Origin: Sulfuricurvum sp. 17-40-25
Lineage (GTDB): Bacteria > Campylobacterota > Campylobacteria > Campylobacterales > Sulfurimonadaceae
Direction: 5' to 3'
Assembly: GCA_002282015.1 (NCBI GenBank)
Contig: NCIJ01000002.1
Span: 124,001-188,000 of the forward strand
Length of the DNA: 64,000 nucleotides
Position 1 is the stretch's first letter. Each line of letters starts with the position of its first letter. The notes beneath the pieces are model-generated. The model saw only the letters and a list, made by a program, of their open reading frames with translations, had not been told where the DNA came from and ran no database searches. Both the position numbers and the translations under genes were made by a program. Of the stretch, positions 46,255-54,677 are shown in pieces.

Positions 46255-46956
46255 ATGAATTTTAAACTTTTTTTATTTTACATCTTAGTAATACATGTCA
46301 ATACTCTCTTCGCTGAGTCTAAACGCCAAGAACCTTCCGTATTTTTAAAATATGAACAGACATTAACTGAGGTACAAGACTCAAATACAAAGAGAACATA
46401 TACATTTACAAATAACAAAATCATTGAAAAAGCAGACAATAGTGATAACACACTCACATACCTCAAAGCTAATCCCTTGTCGTCATCTTCTCCTAGAGAT
46501 GACAAAAGTGAACTCAATACACAAGACAAATTATCAAAAAAAATAAAATCATTAAAAGAAAAAATAATTGCTAAAGCAAAAATGTTTTTAGGTACACCCT
46601 ATCATTTTGGAAGTAAAAGCTTAGAGCAAACAGACTGTTCAGGTTTTATACAGCAGGTCTATAGTGATCTTGGAATTGTATTGCCAAGAACTACTGTCTC
46701 ACAGGCACAAAGAGGAGTGAATGTTGATTTTGACAATCTAGAAGTAGGCGATCTACTATTTTTTTGTACCTATAAAAATGGACCTTCACATGTAGGGATC
46801 TATACTGGAAACGATAAGATGATTCATGCATCCTCAGGTGCAAAACGTGTTAAATATGACAACATTAACAAACTCTACTATAAAAAAAGATTTCTATTCG
46901 CAAAAAGACTGGCATTAAAAAAATATATCAATACGGGAATGACTCCTGTTCTATAA
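46255..46956 (+). CDS. NlpC/P60 family cell-wall hydrolase
   Basis: This is a 233-residue exported protein with a signal peptide (MNFKLFLFYILVIHVNTLFA), a low-complexity spacer and a C-terminal NlpC/P60 domain (about 105-230). The catalytic triad is visible as Cys128 in TDCSGF, His179 in PSHVGIY and His191 in MIHASS. Such enzymes cut the D-glutamyl-diaminopimelate bond in peptidoglycan stems. The start at 46255 follows GGGAGAAG; an ATG eight codons earlier is less likely. It follows the DUF4015 gene on the same strand but appears to have its own TACAAT promoter near 46200. Confidence 0.9.
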   Translation: MNFKLFLFYILVIHVNTLFAESKRQEPSVFLKYEQTLTEVQDSNTKRTYTFTNNKIIEKADNSDNTLTYLKANPLSSSSPRDDKSELNTQDKLSKKIKSLKEKIIAKAKMFLGTPYHFGSKSLEQTDCSGFIQQVYSDLGIVLPRTTVSQAQRGVNVDFDNLEVGDLLFFCTYKNGPSHVGIYTGNDKMIHASSGAKRVKYDNINKLYYKKRFLFAKRLALKKYINTGMTPVL

Positions 46957-46978
46957 ATACATTAGTTATAACTCCAAA

Positions 46979-47002
46979 TCTCCTGATTTATCTATCAGGA
47001 GA
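46979..47002 (+). terminator. Nine-base stem-loop after the NlpC/P60 gene
   Basis: TCTCCTGAT (46979-46987) and ATCAGGAGA (46994-47002) enclose TTATCT. It lies 22 bases after the NlpC/P60 stop and just before the TATAAT box (47015-47020) of the next gene. No T-run directly follows, so efficiency is uncertain. Confidence 0.5.
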
Positions 47003-47043
47003 AATAAAGTACAATATAATAATTTTTTAACAGAGGTTTCTCC

Positions 47044-47421
47044 ATGAATTCTGAAAAAGTCATTTCAGGTTTTTTTATTATATTGGCACTGACAATCAAT
47101 TTTGGTTTTTTTTACGGTTCAATTGACGATATAAACCACCACAGTGTCTATGAATTATTCGCCGCAATTGTTATTAATCTTATCGCCACTATCATGAAGC
47201 TTGGCGATAAGACGCAAACTGGTTCCGTCTTACTTGCAACAAGCTTTGTTGCTGATCTTCAGCTAATCGCTGCAGCTATCGTATGGGGTGTTATCAATAT
47301 GACAAGTGTCATGACACCTGAGCTATTTACAACAGTCGTATCATTATCGGGTGGTGCTTTGATTGCCAATATCATTTCCGTCACACTATTTGTTGGCGAA
47401 ACACTATTGCTCAAACGCTAA
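47044..47421 (+). CDS. Small four-helix membrane protein (DUF6394-like)
   Basis: This is a 125-residue, very hydrophobic protein with about four membrane helices (near 7-25, 35-52, 62-85, 96-118) and almost no soluble part. I associate it with the DUF6394 family of Campylobacterota, but with limited certainty. It precedes the K+ channel gene by 13 bases on the same strand, so the two are probably co-transcribed and may form a complex. No transport motif is recognised. A TATAAT box lies at 47015-47020. Confidence 0.8.
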   Translation: MNSEKVISGFFIILALTINFGFFYGSIDDINHHSVYELFAAIVINLIATIMKLGDKTQTGSVLLATSFVADLQLIAAAIVWGVINMTSVMTPELFTTVVSLSGGALIANIISVTLFVGETLLLKR

Positions 47422-47434
47422 TCTTAGATAGTAT

Positions 47435-49096
47435 ATGCACAACGAATCGTCTATCTGGCTTTTTTTACGAAAAATGAGGGCCCCCCTCATCGTTCTAAAC
47501 CTTGCACACGCAATCCCAGTCTTTTTACTTACATTGGTACCCGGTATTGATGCAAATGGGAACTCCGTTCATCTCTCTATTTTTGATGCAATGTACATTG
47601 TCGGTTACACAGCAACAACGATTGGGTTTGGTGAGATACCGTATGCTTTTAGTTATCCCCAACGTATTATTATATTATTTACAATTTATACAGCTGTTCC
47701 GGCATGGTTTTATGCTCTAGGTACCTTGGTTAGACTGTTTCAGGACAAAGTCTATATTGATGCCATAAAAATGAACTCTTTTCGACGTAAAGTTCGCCAC
47801 CTTAACCAAGACTTTATCATCATTTGCGGTTATACTGATTCGGCAAAGCTTCTTATTGACAAGCTCACTGAGGACAATCTGTATCGCTTAATCGTAATAG
47901 ATAAAAACAGTGACAAAATCGAAGCTTTACAAAGTGAGCTGTATATGCCATCTATTGCTGCTATTGCTGCAGATGCATCGATGACCGATGTCCTAAAATC
48001 ATCGGGTATACAATCTTCTAGCTGTAAGTTTTTGGTCACCTTATTTGATGATGATCAATTGAATCTGAAAATTGCTGTACGTGCTCGTATACTTAATGAA
48101 GAAATTAAGATCATTGCCCGATCCGGCATAAAGCATGGAGGAGAGAATCTTACTAATATCGGTGTAGATCACGTCATCGATATATTCTCCATAATTGCAC
48201 GACGTATTGATTTTGCACTCAAATCACCGTATCTTTTTAACCTTCTCAATTGGATACAAGGGGGGAATCTGCATGTCAGTAAAACGGATATTTTACCGAC
48301 TGGTAAATACATTGTTTGCAGCCGTGGTCGTTTTGGGAATACGGTACAAAATACATTAGATAGAAATAATATCGAATACACTTATCTTGATATTAACAAA
48401 CAGCTACATGAAAAAGTTTCTTCAGATCAAGATTTCTTTTTTCAAGCCGGTATATTAGAAGCCTCATGCATAATAGCGGGAACCAATGATGATGCTATCA
48501 ATCTATCTATTGTTGCTACGGCTAGAGCCATCAACCCCAATATTTTTGTTATCGTACGAGAAAACGAGCTCGAAGAACGCAGCCTTTTTTCACATTTACG
48601 CGTTGATAAGATCTTTATTTTGGATCAAATCGCTGCATTGGATGGGTACAACTATATTGATCGTCCAATGACATTGAAATTTATTGATGGTATCTCAAAC
48701 TTTAATAAGGAACAATGGGCTGAAACCCTTTTACGTATTACCAATAGAATTAACAAACGTCCAAAACTTTTGCAGATGACAATAGACTATCACCATATGT
48801 ACGCACTGGCACATTGTATTGAATCCTGTCCTGTCACTATTGGAAATATTTTGAATAACCCGTATAAAGATGGTCATGATCTCAAACTACTCATATTAGG
48901 AATTCAACGTGCTAATGGAGATTTTATCCTCTTACCGGATGATAATACGCATTTTGCACTCAACGATCGTGTATTATTAGCCACGACTGCTGCCAGTTAC
49001 AAAAAATTCGAAACCATCATCAACCATTACTATGAACTTTATTATGTCATTAATGGAGTGGAAGCGCGACGTTTTAAAATACCCTGGTTTAATTAA
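47435..49096 (+). CDS. Two-helix potassium channel with two RCK domains
   Basis: This is a 553-residue channel with two membrane helices (about 16-36 and 74-98) and a pore loop between them. The selectivity filter reads TTIGFGE at 61-67, a GFG variant rather than the common TVGYGD. Two RCK/TrkA-N-type regulatory domains follow, starting at DFIIICGYTDSAKLLIDKL (about 117) and KYIVCSRGRFGNTVQN (about 288), and a TrkA-C-like region at the end. The first nucleotide loop departs from GxGxxG. It likely moves potassium under ligand control, but ion selectivity is unproven. It follows a small membrane protein and overlaps recR tail to tail by four bases. Confidence 0.87.
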   Translation: MHNESSIWLFLRKMRAPLIVLNLAHAIPVFLLTLVPGIDANGNSVHLSIFDAMYIVGYTATTIGFGEIPYAFSYPQRIIILFTIYTAVPAWFYALGTLVRLFQDKVYIDAIKMNSFRRKVRHLNQDFIIICGYTDSAKLLIDKLTEDNLYRLIVIDKNSDKIEALQSELYMPSIAAIAADASMTDVLKSSGIQSSSCKFLVTLFDDDQLNLKIAVRARILNEEIKIIARSGIKHGGENLTNIGVDHVIDIFSIIARRIDFALKSPYLFNLLNWIQGGNLHVSKTDILPTGKYIVCSRGRFGNTVQNTLDRNNIEYTYLDINKQLHEKVSSDQDFFFQAGILEASCIIAGTNDDAINLSIVATARAINPNIFVIVRENELEERSLFSHLRVDKIFILDQIAALDGYNYIDRPMTLKFIDGISNFNKEQWAETLLRITNRINKRPKLLQMTIDYHHMYALAHCIESCPVTIGNILNNPYKDGHDLKLLILGIQRANGDFILLPDDNTHFALNDRVLLATTAASYKKFETIINHYYELYYVINGVEARRFKIPWFN

Positions 49097-49662
49097 GTAT
49101 CAACCCGATCTTCCATCGCTTTCGTCAGTGATAGGATGTCCACATTTTCCAGACTCACCCCGGTTGGTACACCTTGCGCAATTCGTGTAAATCGCACATC
49201 ACATCCGCTTAGCTTATCCTCTATGTACAGCATAACACCATGATTGGCAATAGAAGGGGTCAGCGCGAAAACAACTTCTTTGATACCGCTGTTGACGACA
49301 TCACGCAAATGCGATGGATCAAGTTGTTCCAAAGACTCCAAAACAAAATAACGACCATCAAAAAGTCCGTTTTCTTCAAACGTTAAAATATCTTTTGCAT
49401 TTTCAACAATACACAAAATCTCATGGTTACGCTGTTCATCACTGCAAATAAAACAAAGTTCGTCTTCACTGATCCCACCGCAGGAGCGGCATTTTTTGAG
49501 ACTAGTGATAGCATTTTCAATAGCGTGCGCCAATTTTAAGCCGCCAAAACTGTCATTCATGACCATATGGTATGCCAACCGTGTTGCTGACTTCTGCCCT
49601 ATAGTGGGGAGTTGCTGCAGTGCATCCACAAGGCGGTTAAATTTTTCGAGTGAGCGTTTCAT
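49093..49662 (-). CDS. recR: Recombination mediator RecR
   Basis: This 189-residue protein acts with RecO (and RecF) to load RecA on gapped DNA. The helix-hairpin-helix region is in LVDALQQLPTIGQKSATRLAYH at the N-terminus. A zinc finger follows with CRSCGGISEDELCFIC (four Cys). The Toprim domain contains ILCIVENAKDILTFEE. The length is slightly under that of E. coli RecR (201). It sits between two plus-strand genes and is probably transcribed alone. Its 3' end overlaps the channel gene by four bases. Confidence 0.96.
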   Translation of the reverse strand: MKRSLEKFNRLVDALQQLPTIGQKSATRLAYHMVMNDSFGGLKLAHAIENAITSLKKCRSCGGISEDELCFICSDEQRNHEILCIVENAKDILTFEENGLFDGRYFVLESLEQLDPSHLRDVVNSGIKEVVFALTPSIANHGVMLYIEDKLSGCDVRFTRIAQGVPTGVSLENVDILSLTKAMEDRVDT

Positions 49663-49781
49663 GGGGATATTGTATCTAAAAGATTTTCATTATTAGTTTA
49701 GTCTTTAAGACTCAATTATTGTAACACTGTGTTTGATATGCTATAATTCCGAAAATTTTTAACCTATTTATGGAGCTACAC

Positions 49782-50900
49782 ATGGACGAATTAAGTTACT
49801 ATGAAATTCTCGAAGTTACAAAAAGTGCTAATGGCGATGAAATTAAAAAAGCTTACCGAAAAATGGCAAAGCTGCATCACCCTGACCGTAATCCTGACAA
49901 TCCAGATGCAGAACACAAATTCAAACTCTGTAATGAAGCGTACCAGGTCCTAAGCGATGACCAACAACGCTCAATCTATGATCGATATGGCAAAGAGGGA
50001 CTACAACAAGGCGGCGGTGCTTCTCGTGGCCGTGGTGGCTTTGATGATTTAGGCAGTATCTTCGAAGAGATGTTTAATGGATTTGGTGGAGGCGGACGTC
50101 GTCAATCACGAGAGCCCACAGATAAATTCCCACTCGATATGGGTGTAGAAATGAAAATAAGCTTCAAAGAAGCGGTTTTTGGATGCGAAAAAGAAGTAAC
50201 TTTTAACAGTAAAAAATCATGCAAAACCTGTAAAGGAACCGGTGCCAAAGACGGTAAAGTAACTTCATGTAATCAATGTGGAGGAAAAGGACAAGTTTAT
50301 GTCCGACAGGGCTTTATGACCTTTTCACAAACATGTCCTGCTTGTCATGGCGAGGGAACGATGGCTACGGCTAAATGTTCTGACTGTAAAGGTAAAAGCT
50401 ACACAGAGTCTAAAGAGAGTGTTACCGTCAAAGTACCCGCCGGTATCGATACAGGTAACCGTCTAAGAGTATCAGGACGGGGTAATACGGGTAAAAGCGG
50501 TGTAGCAGGTGATTTATATGTTACTTTTGAAGTCGAAGAAGACAGCCACTTTATCCGTAACGGCAATGACATCTATTTGCAAGTCCCTGTCTTTTTTACC
50601 CAAGCTGTCTTGGGAGAAAATATTACGATCCCTTCACTCACAGGGGACCTGCTATTAGAGCTTGAACGAGGAACCAAAGACAAACAGCAATACCGTTTTA
50701 GAAATGAAGGGGTAGCCGATGTTCATGGTCATGGAAAAGGGGATTTGATCGCTCAGGTTACCCTTACCTACCCTACAAAACTCACCAGTGAGCAAGAAGA
50801 CCTGTTGCAAAAACTGCAAGCGAGCTTCGGGATAGAGTCAAAGCCTCATGAGAGTCTATTTGAATCAACATTTGATAAAGTCAAAGGGTGGTTCAAGTAA
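49782..50900 (+). CDS. dnaJ: Chaperone protein DnaJ
   Basis: This is a 372-residue type I Hsp40. The J-domain (about 4-70) has HPD at 33-35. The Gly-rich linker reaches about residue 115. Four CxxCxGxG repeats form the zinc domain ([32 protein letters not shown]), the last ending KS instead of GxG. Two C-terminal substrate-binding domains follow. The start is ATG 49782 after GGAG; the frame's earlier ATG at 49770 is less likely. A TATAAT box lies near 49740. It partners with DnaK and GrpE, which are not in this window. It overlaps the hemerythrin gene by eight bases at the 3' end. Confidence 0.95.
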   Translation: MDELSYYEILEVTKSANGDEIKKAYRKMAKLHHPDRNPDNPDAEHKFKLCNEAYQVLSDDQQRSIYDRYGKEGLQQGGGASRGRGGFDDLGSIFEEMFNGFGGGGRRQSREPTDKFPLDMGVEMKISFKEAVFGCEKEVTFNSKKSCKTCKGTGAKDGKVTSCNQCGGKGQVYVRQGFMTFSQTCPACHGEGTMATAKCSDCKGKSYTESKESVTVKVPAGIDTGNRLRVSGRGNTGKSGVAGDLYVTFEVEEDSHFIRNGNDIYLQVPVFFTQAVLGENITIPSLTGDLLLELERGTKDKQQYRFRNEGVADVHGHGKGDLIAQVTLTYPTKLTSEQEDLLQKLQASFGIESKPHESLFESTFDKVKGWFK

Positions 50901-51342
50901 CCGCTTCACCCTTTGAACCTTCCGTTTCCATTTTACGCGCCAGATAATCGGCTGTTGGTGCATCTACCGAATTGACATGCAGTACAATCCACTCAGGTGT
51001 TTTGTACACAAAATTTATAATTTTTTTAATATCTCCGAACTTTTTCCATTGTCTGACTGCGGATTCAAGATCCAATAAAAACATATCATGAGCTGTTTTA
51101 TGCATATCATACGATGGAAAATCATACTCATGCATCAATCGCTCTTCGTTTGCAAAATGCTTTTGTACATGATCTATATATTCATCAAGCTTTTTTTCCA
51201 GTTCACTCAATTCTACTGTTTTTCGATCAACACCAAATGCAAGCTTCTCGATTTGATTTAGAATCTTTATCTCATTTTCGTGTGTCTCCTGCATCTGCTC
51301 AACACTCATCTCTTCAACTTGTTCAACGTAAATCAATGCCAT
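50893..51342 (-). CDS. Bacteriohemerythrin
   Basis: This is a 149-residue single-domain hemerythrin. All seven di-iron ligands can be placed: His21, His62 and Glu66 (HFANEERLM), His81 and His85 (HKTAH), His122 and Asp127 (HVNSVD). It should bind oxygen reversibly and may deliver, buffer or sense it in the cytoplasm. The N-terminal [20 protein letters not shown] stretch is usual for the bacterial family. AAAAGGAGC precedes the ATG. Its promoter contains an exact FNR/CRP-family site centred 41.5 bases before the predicted start, so control by oxygen is likely. It overlaps dnaJ tail to tail by eight bases. Confidence 0.93.
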   Translation of the reverse strand: MALIYVEQVEEMSVEQMQETHENEIKILNQIEKLAFGVDRKTVELSELEKKLDEYIDHVQKHFANEERLMHEYDFPSYDMHKTAHDMFLLDLESAVRQWKKFGDIKKIINFVYKTPEWIVLHVNSVDAPTADYLARKMETEGSKGEAVT

Positions 51343-51380
51343 AAAAGCTCCTTTTTTATCTAACAGTTCTTAACCAACGA

Positions 51381-51422
51381 AGTATAATTTGTTTATTGTA
51401 TCAATTTATTGATCTAAATCAA
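51381..51422 (-). promoter_or_regulatory. FNR/CRP-type promoter of hemerythrin
   Basis: On the minus strand TTGATTTAGATCAA (51422-51409) is an exact match to the FNR half-site pattern TTGAT-N4-ATCAA. A -10 box TATACT lies at 51386-51381, implying a start near 51374. The box centre then falls at -41.5, the class II activator position. A ribosome site and the ATG at 51342 follow. Which FNR/CRP family protein binds cannot be told. Confidence 0.7.
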
Positions 51423-51434
51423 TTATTGTGTCTG

Positions 51435-51456
51435 TTCCCAGAGAGGAAACTGGGAA
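51435..51456 (-). terminator. Hairpin between ccsBA and the hemerythrin promoter
   Basis: TTCCCAG and CTGGGAA form a seven-base stem with an eight-base loop, 31 bases after the ccsBA stop on the minus strand. The following sequence is A/T-rich but lacks a clean T-run. Confidence 0.4.
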
Positions 51457-51487
51457 GAAAGAGTGTTGAAGGTTTTATCGAGCAGAA

Positions 51488-54400
51488 TTACTTCGTAGAG
51501 CGTTTTGGATACGCCATAGCGATTACAATCGCGATCACAGCATACGTCCATGGAACGAAATCAGGAATCGGAACCGGATCGCCCTTGGCATACGAGTGCA
51601 TTCCGGCAAGGTAATAGTTTACTCCAAAGTACGTCATCAGTACCGACGTAAATGCTAAGAGAGAGATCACGCTGAAATTATAATCATTGTATACACCCTT
51701 GATCATACGTAGGTGGATCACAACAGCATAGACCAAAATGGTTACCAGTGCCCATGTCTCTTTTGGATCCCATCCCCAGTAACGTCCCCAGCTCTCATTG
51801 GCCCATACACCACCCAAGAAGTTACCTACGGTCAAAAGGATCAAACCTATCATCAAACTCATCTCGTTGATACCATTGAGTTCTTTGATCGCGAAATTAA
51901 GACGTTTTTCATTATTAGTATTTTTGAGAACAAAAAGAATAAGCGTAATCATCCCTAATAACGCCCCAAGACCCAAAAAGCCATAACTGGCCGTAATCAT
52001 AGATACATGAATACTCAACCAATAAGACTGTAATACAGGAACAAGATTAGTAACCTGGGGATCAAGCCAGTTTAGATGTGCCACAAACAAAATAATACCG
52101 GACATAATACCTGTAGCCGCAAGAGTAATCGCAGATTTACGTGAGAAAATAAATCCTGCTAATACAGTAGCCCAAGCGATATAAACCATAGACTCATATC
52201 CGTTTGACCATGGTGCGTGTCCAGAAATGTACCAACGCATGATCAACCCTGTCGTATGAGCAATGAAAAAGAGGACCAACAGACCGAAACTGATTTTACT
52301 GACCGTTTCCAATTTAAACGTAGGTTTTAATATTTTCAAAAATGAAAGAAGCAGCAGAGAAAAACCTAGTAAAAAATACAAAGGCCATAGTTGCTCAAAA
52401 ATATTCCACTTGTTGTAGGCATGTTCTACGTTTAGTTTGGTCTCACTAGGATACACACTTGCACCTGCAAAATGCTGGTACTTATCAATCAAGGTAAGTG
52501 CTTTGTCCGCATCAGACCAATCACCGCTTTTGAGTGCGCCATCAACAGCACCAAAATACCCCATAGCCATCAAACGAACCATTTGACCATCTTTTGGATC
52601 TAATGTCTGCAGTGCTTCGATTGTTGCATACCATTTGTTGTTTTGATCATTTGGTTTTGGCCATATTTGGATTAATGCACCGGTGTATACCATAAATGCG
52701 ACATTGACACGTTCATCTATTTGCAATAGTGCTTTATCAAACTTATCCCGTTTTCCCGGAGCTTTACGTGTAGCCTCATCAACAAGAGATGCTAATTTAT
52801 AACCCGAAATTTGATCTGGCACTTCAAAAAACTGCGAGAAAGCGGCCATTTTTGCATCTTCATCAAGACCAATACGTTTATTGATCTCTTTATCCCCGGT
52901 TTTGATTATGGCAATCTCACGCCATGCATCAGGTCGAAGCATCATTCCCATAACTACTTGATTAGCATTTAACCCTAAGAATGACGTACTACGGTTGAGT
53001 TTTGACAAAATTTCATGAGAAAGCGTATCAAGAGGTTTCATACGTCCAGCGGAATCTTGCACAACCAAATGGCCGAATTTATCCGCATGTACTGCATCAA
53101 AACTCTTGGCTGTTTTAATAACCGGATTTTCACTGTCTACCGCATGCAGCCCTGTAGTATTAAACGCTAGAATCATAATAGCCAAAGACGCGGCTAATTT
53201 TTTTGCATTCAAAGATTTTAGTTTCTCACTAAGTCCCCTGAATCGACCGTTCTTCACAATCAACACACCAAATAATCCAATCGCCAATAATAAATATCCG
53301 ATATACGTCACCAAAGTACCCGGATCACGATTCACCGATAAAACCGTGCCCATCTCATCTTGATCAAACGATGACTGGAAGAAACGGTACTGTTTATAGT
53401 CAAGAATATGATTCATGTAAATACGGTAAGGCATTTTGACTCCATTTGCTTGATCGATAAGGGTAACTTCACTCGCATAGGATGCAGGAGACATAGAACC
53501 AGGATAACGCTCAAGCTGAAAATCATTAAGCTGTATCGAAAATGGCAATGAACGCTCAATAGAGCCATAGGCCACATCAACAGTAATATTTCCTAATGTA
53601 GCCGTTTTAGCTTCTCCCATATCGCCCGGTGTCCCTAAAACAATTACAGTATCTTTTTTATCGGCACTGGAAAGCTCAAGCGTTAATGCATCAGCACCTT
53701 TCATCATAGGCCCTTTTGCAGGCTTTGAAACAAGTTTCATAATGCCTTGAGGTATGAATGAACGTAGTACAAATCCGCCTAGTGGTGTTTGGAACAAGGT
53801 TCGTACTGCTAGTTCACTCTTTCCAGACTCCAGTGAACCTGTTTGTTGCGTGTTCATACTAAGCGTATTGAGTTTCATGTCATGATTCATCATGACTTTA
53901 TCTCCTTCAATACTTAGGGAAATAACTGGCTTTTCAAAGGTTTGGCCTGATTCAAAATCAAGTACAACATCATCTGCTTCAAAAGAATCACCTTTTTTTA
54001 AAATGACCTGTTCTCCTGCGCCTCCTGATGTTACCATCATGTTGAGAATCGCATCACCTTTTGGGTCAGCAACTGCTTCAAAACTTGCATCTCCCATATA
54101 TCCATCTAGTTTAACCTTGACTTCTTTTCCCTGAAATTCCAAAGTACGCTCAAATGTATTTGATAAACGTTTTGAAAGAAACAATGGCTCTTGAAACGTG
54201 TAAGATTTTCCTTCATCATGTACATTAAAAGTCACATAAGGCTCATTACTGACAATAACATTGTTGCTCTCACCCTCACGAATGTGCATGACACCCTCAT
54301 AACCAAAATAACGGGTTACTCCAGCACCAATCAATATAATCAAAAATGAAACGTGAAAGGTAAATACTAATATTTTTTCTTTTCGTGCCATTTTGAATTT

Positions 54401-54598
54401 AAGAATATTAAGCAATAAATTAAGTGCAAGAAATCCTAATAGTATTTCAAACCATCGGGCATTGTATATATCTGCTTTTGCAGTCATCGTGCCATAGTCA
54501 TTTTCTACAAATGTGGCATAGCCAACGGTAATGGCAAACACAAGCATGAGGGCCACCATGGTCTTCATGGAACTTAAAATAGCGTGAATTTTATTCAT
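51488..54598 (-). CDS. Fused CcsBA cytochrome c maturation protein
   Basis: This is a 1036-residue fusion of ResB/CcsB and ResC/CcsA for system II cytochrome c assembly. It exports heme and ligates it to apocytochromes outside the inner membrane. The N-terminal ResB part has early helices (FAITVGYATFVENDYGTM) and a large periplasmic domain (about 90-440). A central periplasmic stretch contains DSAGRMKPLDTLSHEIL. The C-terminal ResC part has a series of helices with the heme-handling WWD motif GRYWGWDPKETWALVTIL near residue 960. Conserved histidines occur in HTTGLIMRWYISGHAPW and later helices. Single-chain CcsBA is characteristic of Campylobacterota. It is the last gene of the minus-strand block. 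Confidence 0.95.
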   Translation of the reverse strand: MNKIHAILSSMKTMVALMLVFAITVGYATFVENDYGTMTAKADIYNARWFEILLGFLALNLLLNILKFKMARKEKILVFTFHVSFLIILIGAGVTRYFGYEGVMHIREGESNNVIVSNEPYVTFNVHDEGKSYTFQEPLFLSKRLSNTFERTLEFQGKEVKVKLDGYMGDASFEAVADPKGDAILNMMVTSGGAGEQVILKKGDSFEADDVVLDFESGQTFEKPVISLSIEGDKVMMNHDMKLNTLSMNTQQTGSLESGKSELAVRTLFQTPLGGFVLRSFIPQGIMKLVSKPAKGPMMKGADALTLELSSADKKDTVIVLGTPGDMGEAKTATLGNITVDVAYGSIERSLPFSIQLNDFQLERYPGSMSPASYASEVTLIDQANGVKMPYRIYMNHILDYKQYRFFQSSFDQDEMGTVLSVNRDPGTLVTYIGYLLLAIGLFGVLIVKNGRFRGLSEKLKSLNAKKLAASLAIMILAFNTTGLHAVDSENPVIKTAKSFDAVHADKFGHLVVQDSAGRMKPLDTLSHEILSKLNRSTSFLGLNANQVVMGMMLRPDAWREIAIIKTGDKEINKRIGLDEDAKMAAFSQFFEVPDQISGYKLASLVDEATRKAPGKRDKFDKALLQIDERVNVAFMVYTGALIQIWPKPNDQNNKWYATIEALQTLDPKDGQMVRLMAMGYFGAVDGALKSGDWSDADKALTLIDKYQHFAGASVYPSETKLNVEHAYNKWNIFEQLWPLYFLLGFSLLLLSFLKILKPTFKLETVSKISFGLLVLFFIAHTTGLIMRWYISGHAPWSNGYESMVYIAWATVLAGFIFSRKSAITLAATGIMSGIILFVAHLNWLDPQVTNLVPVLQSYWLSIHVSMITASYGFLGLGALLGMITLILFVLKNTNNEKRLNFAIKELNGINEMSLMIGLILLTVGNFLGGVWANESWGRYWGWDPKETWALVTILVYAVVIHLRMIKGVYNDYNFSVISLLAFTSVLMTYFGVNYYLAGMHSYAKGDPVPIPDFVPWTYAVIAIVIAMAYPKRSTK

Positions 54599-54677
54599 AT
54601 GGAACCTATCTTGATAATATAGTCGAAAGTATAGTGCGTATACGGTAAATATATGTTAATTCACTGTTAATGAATCA

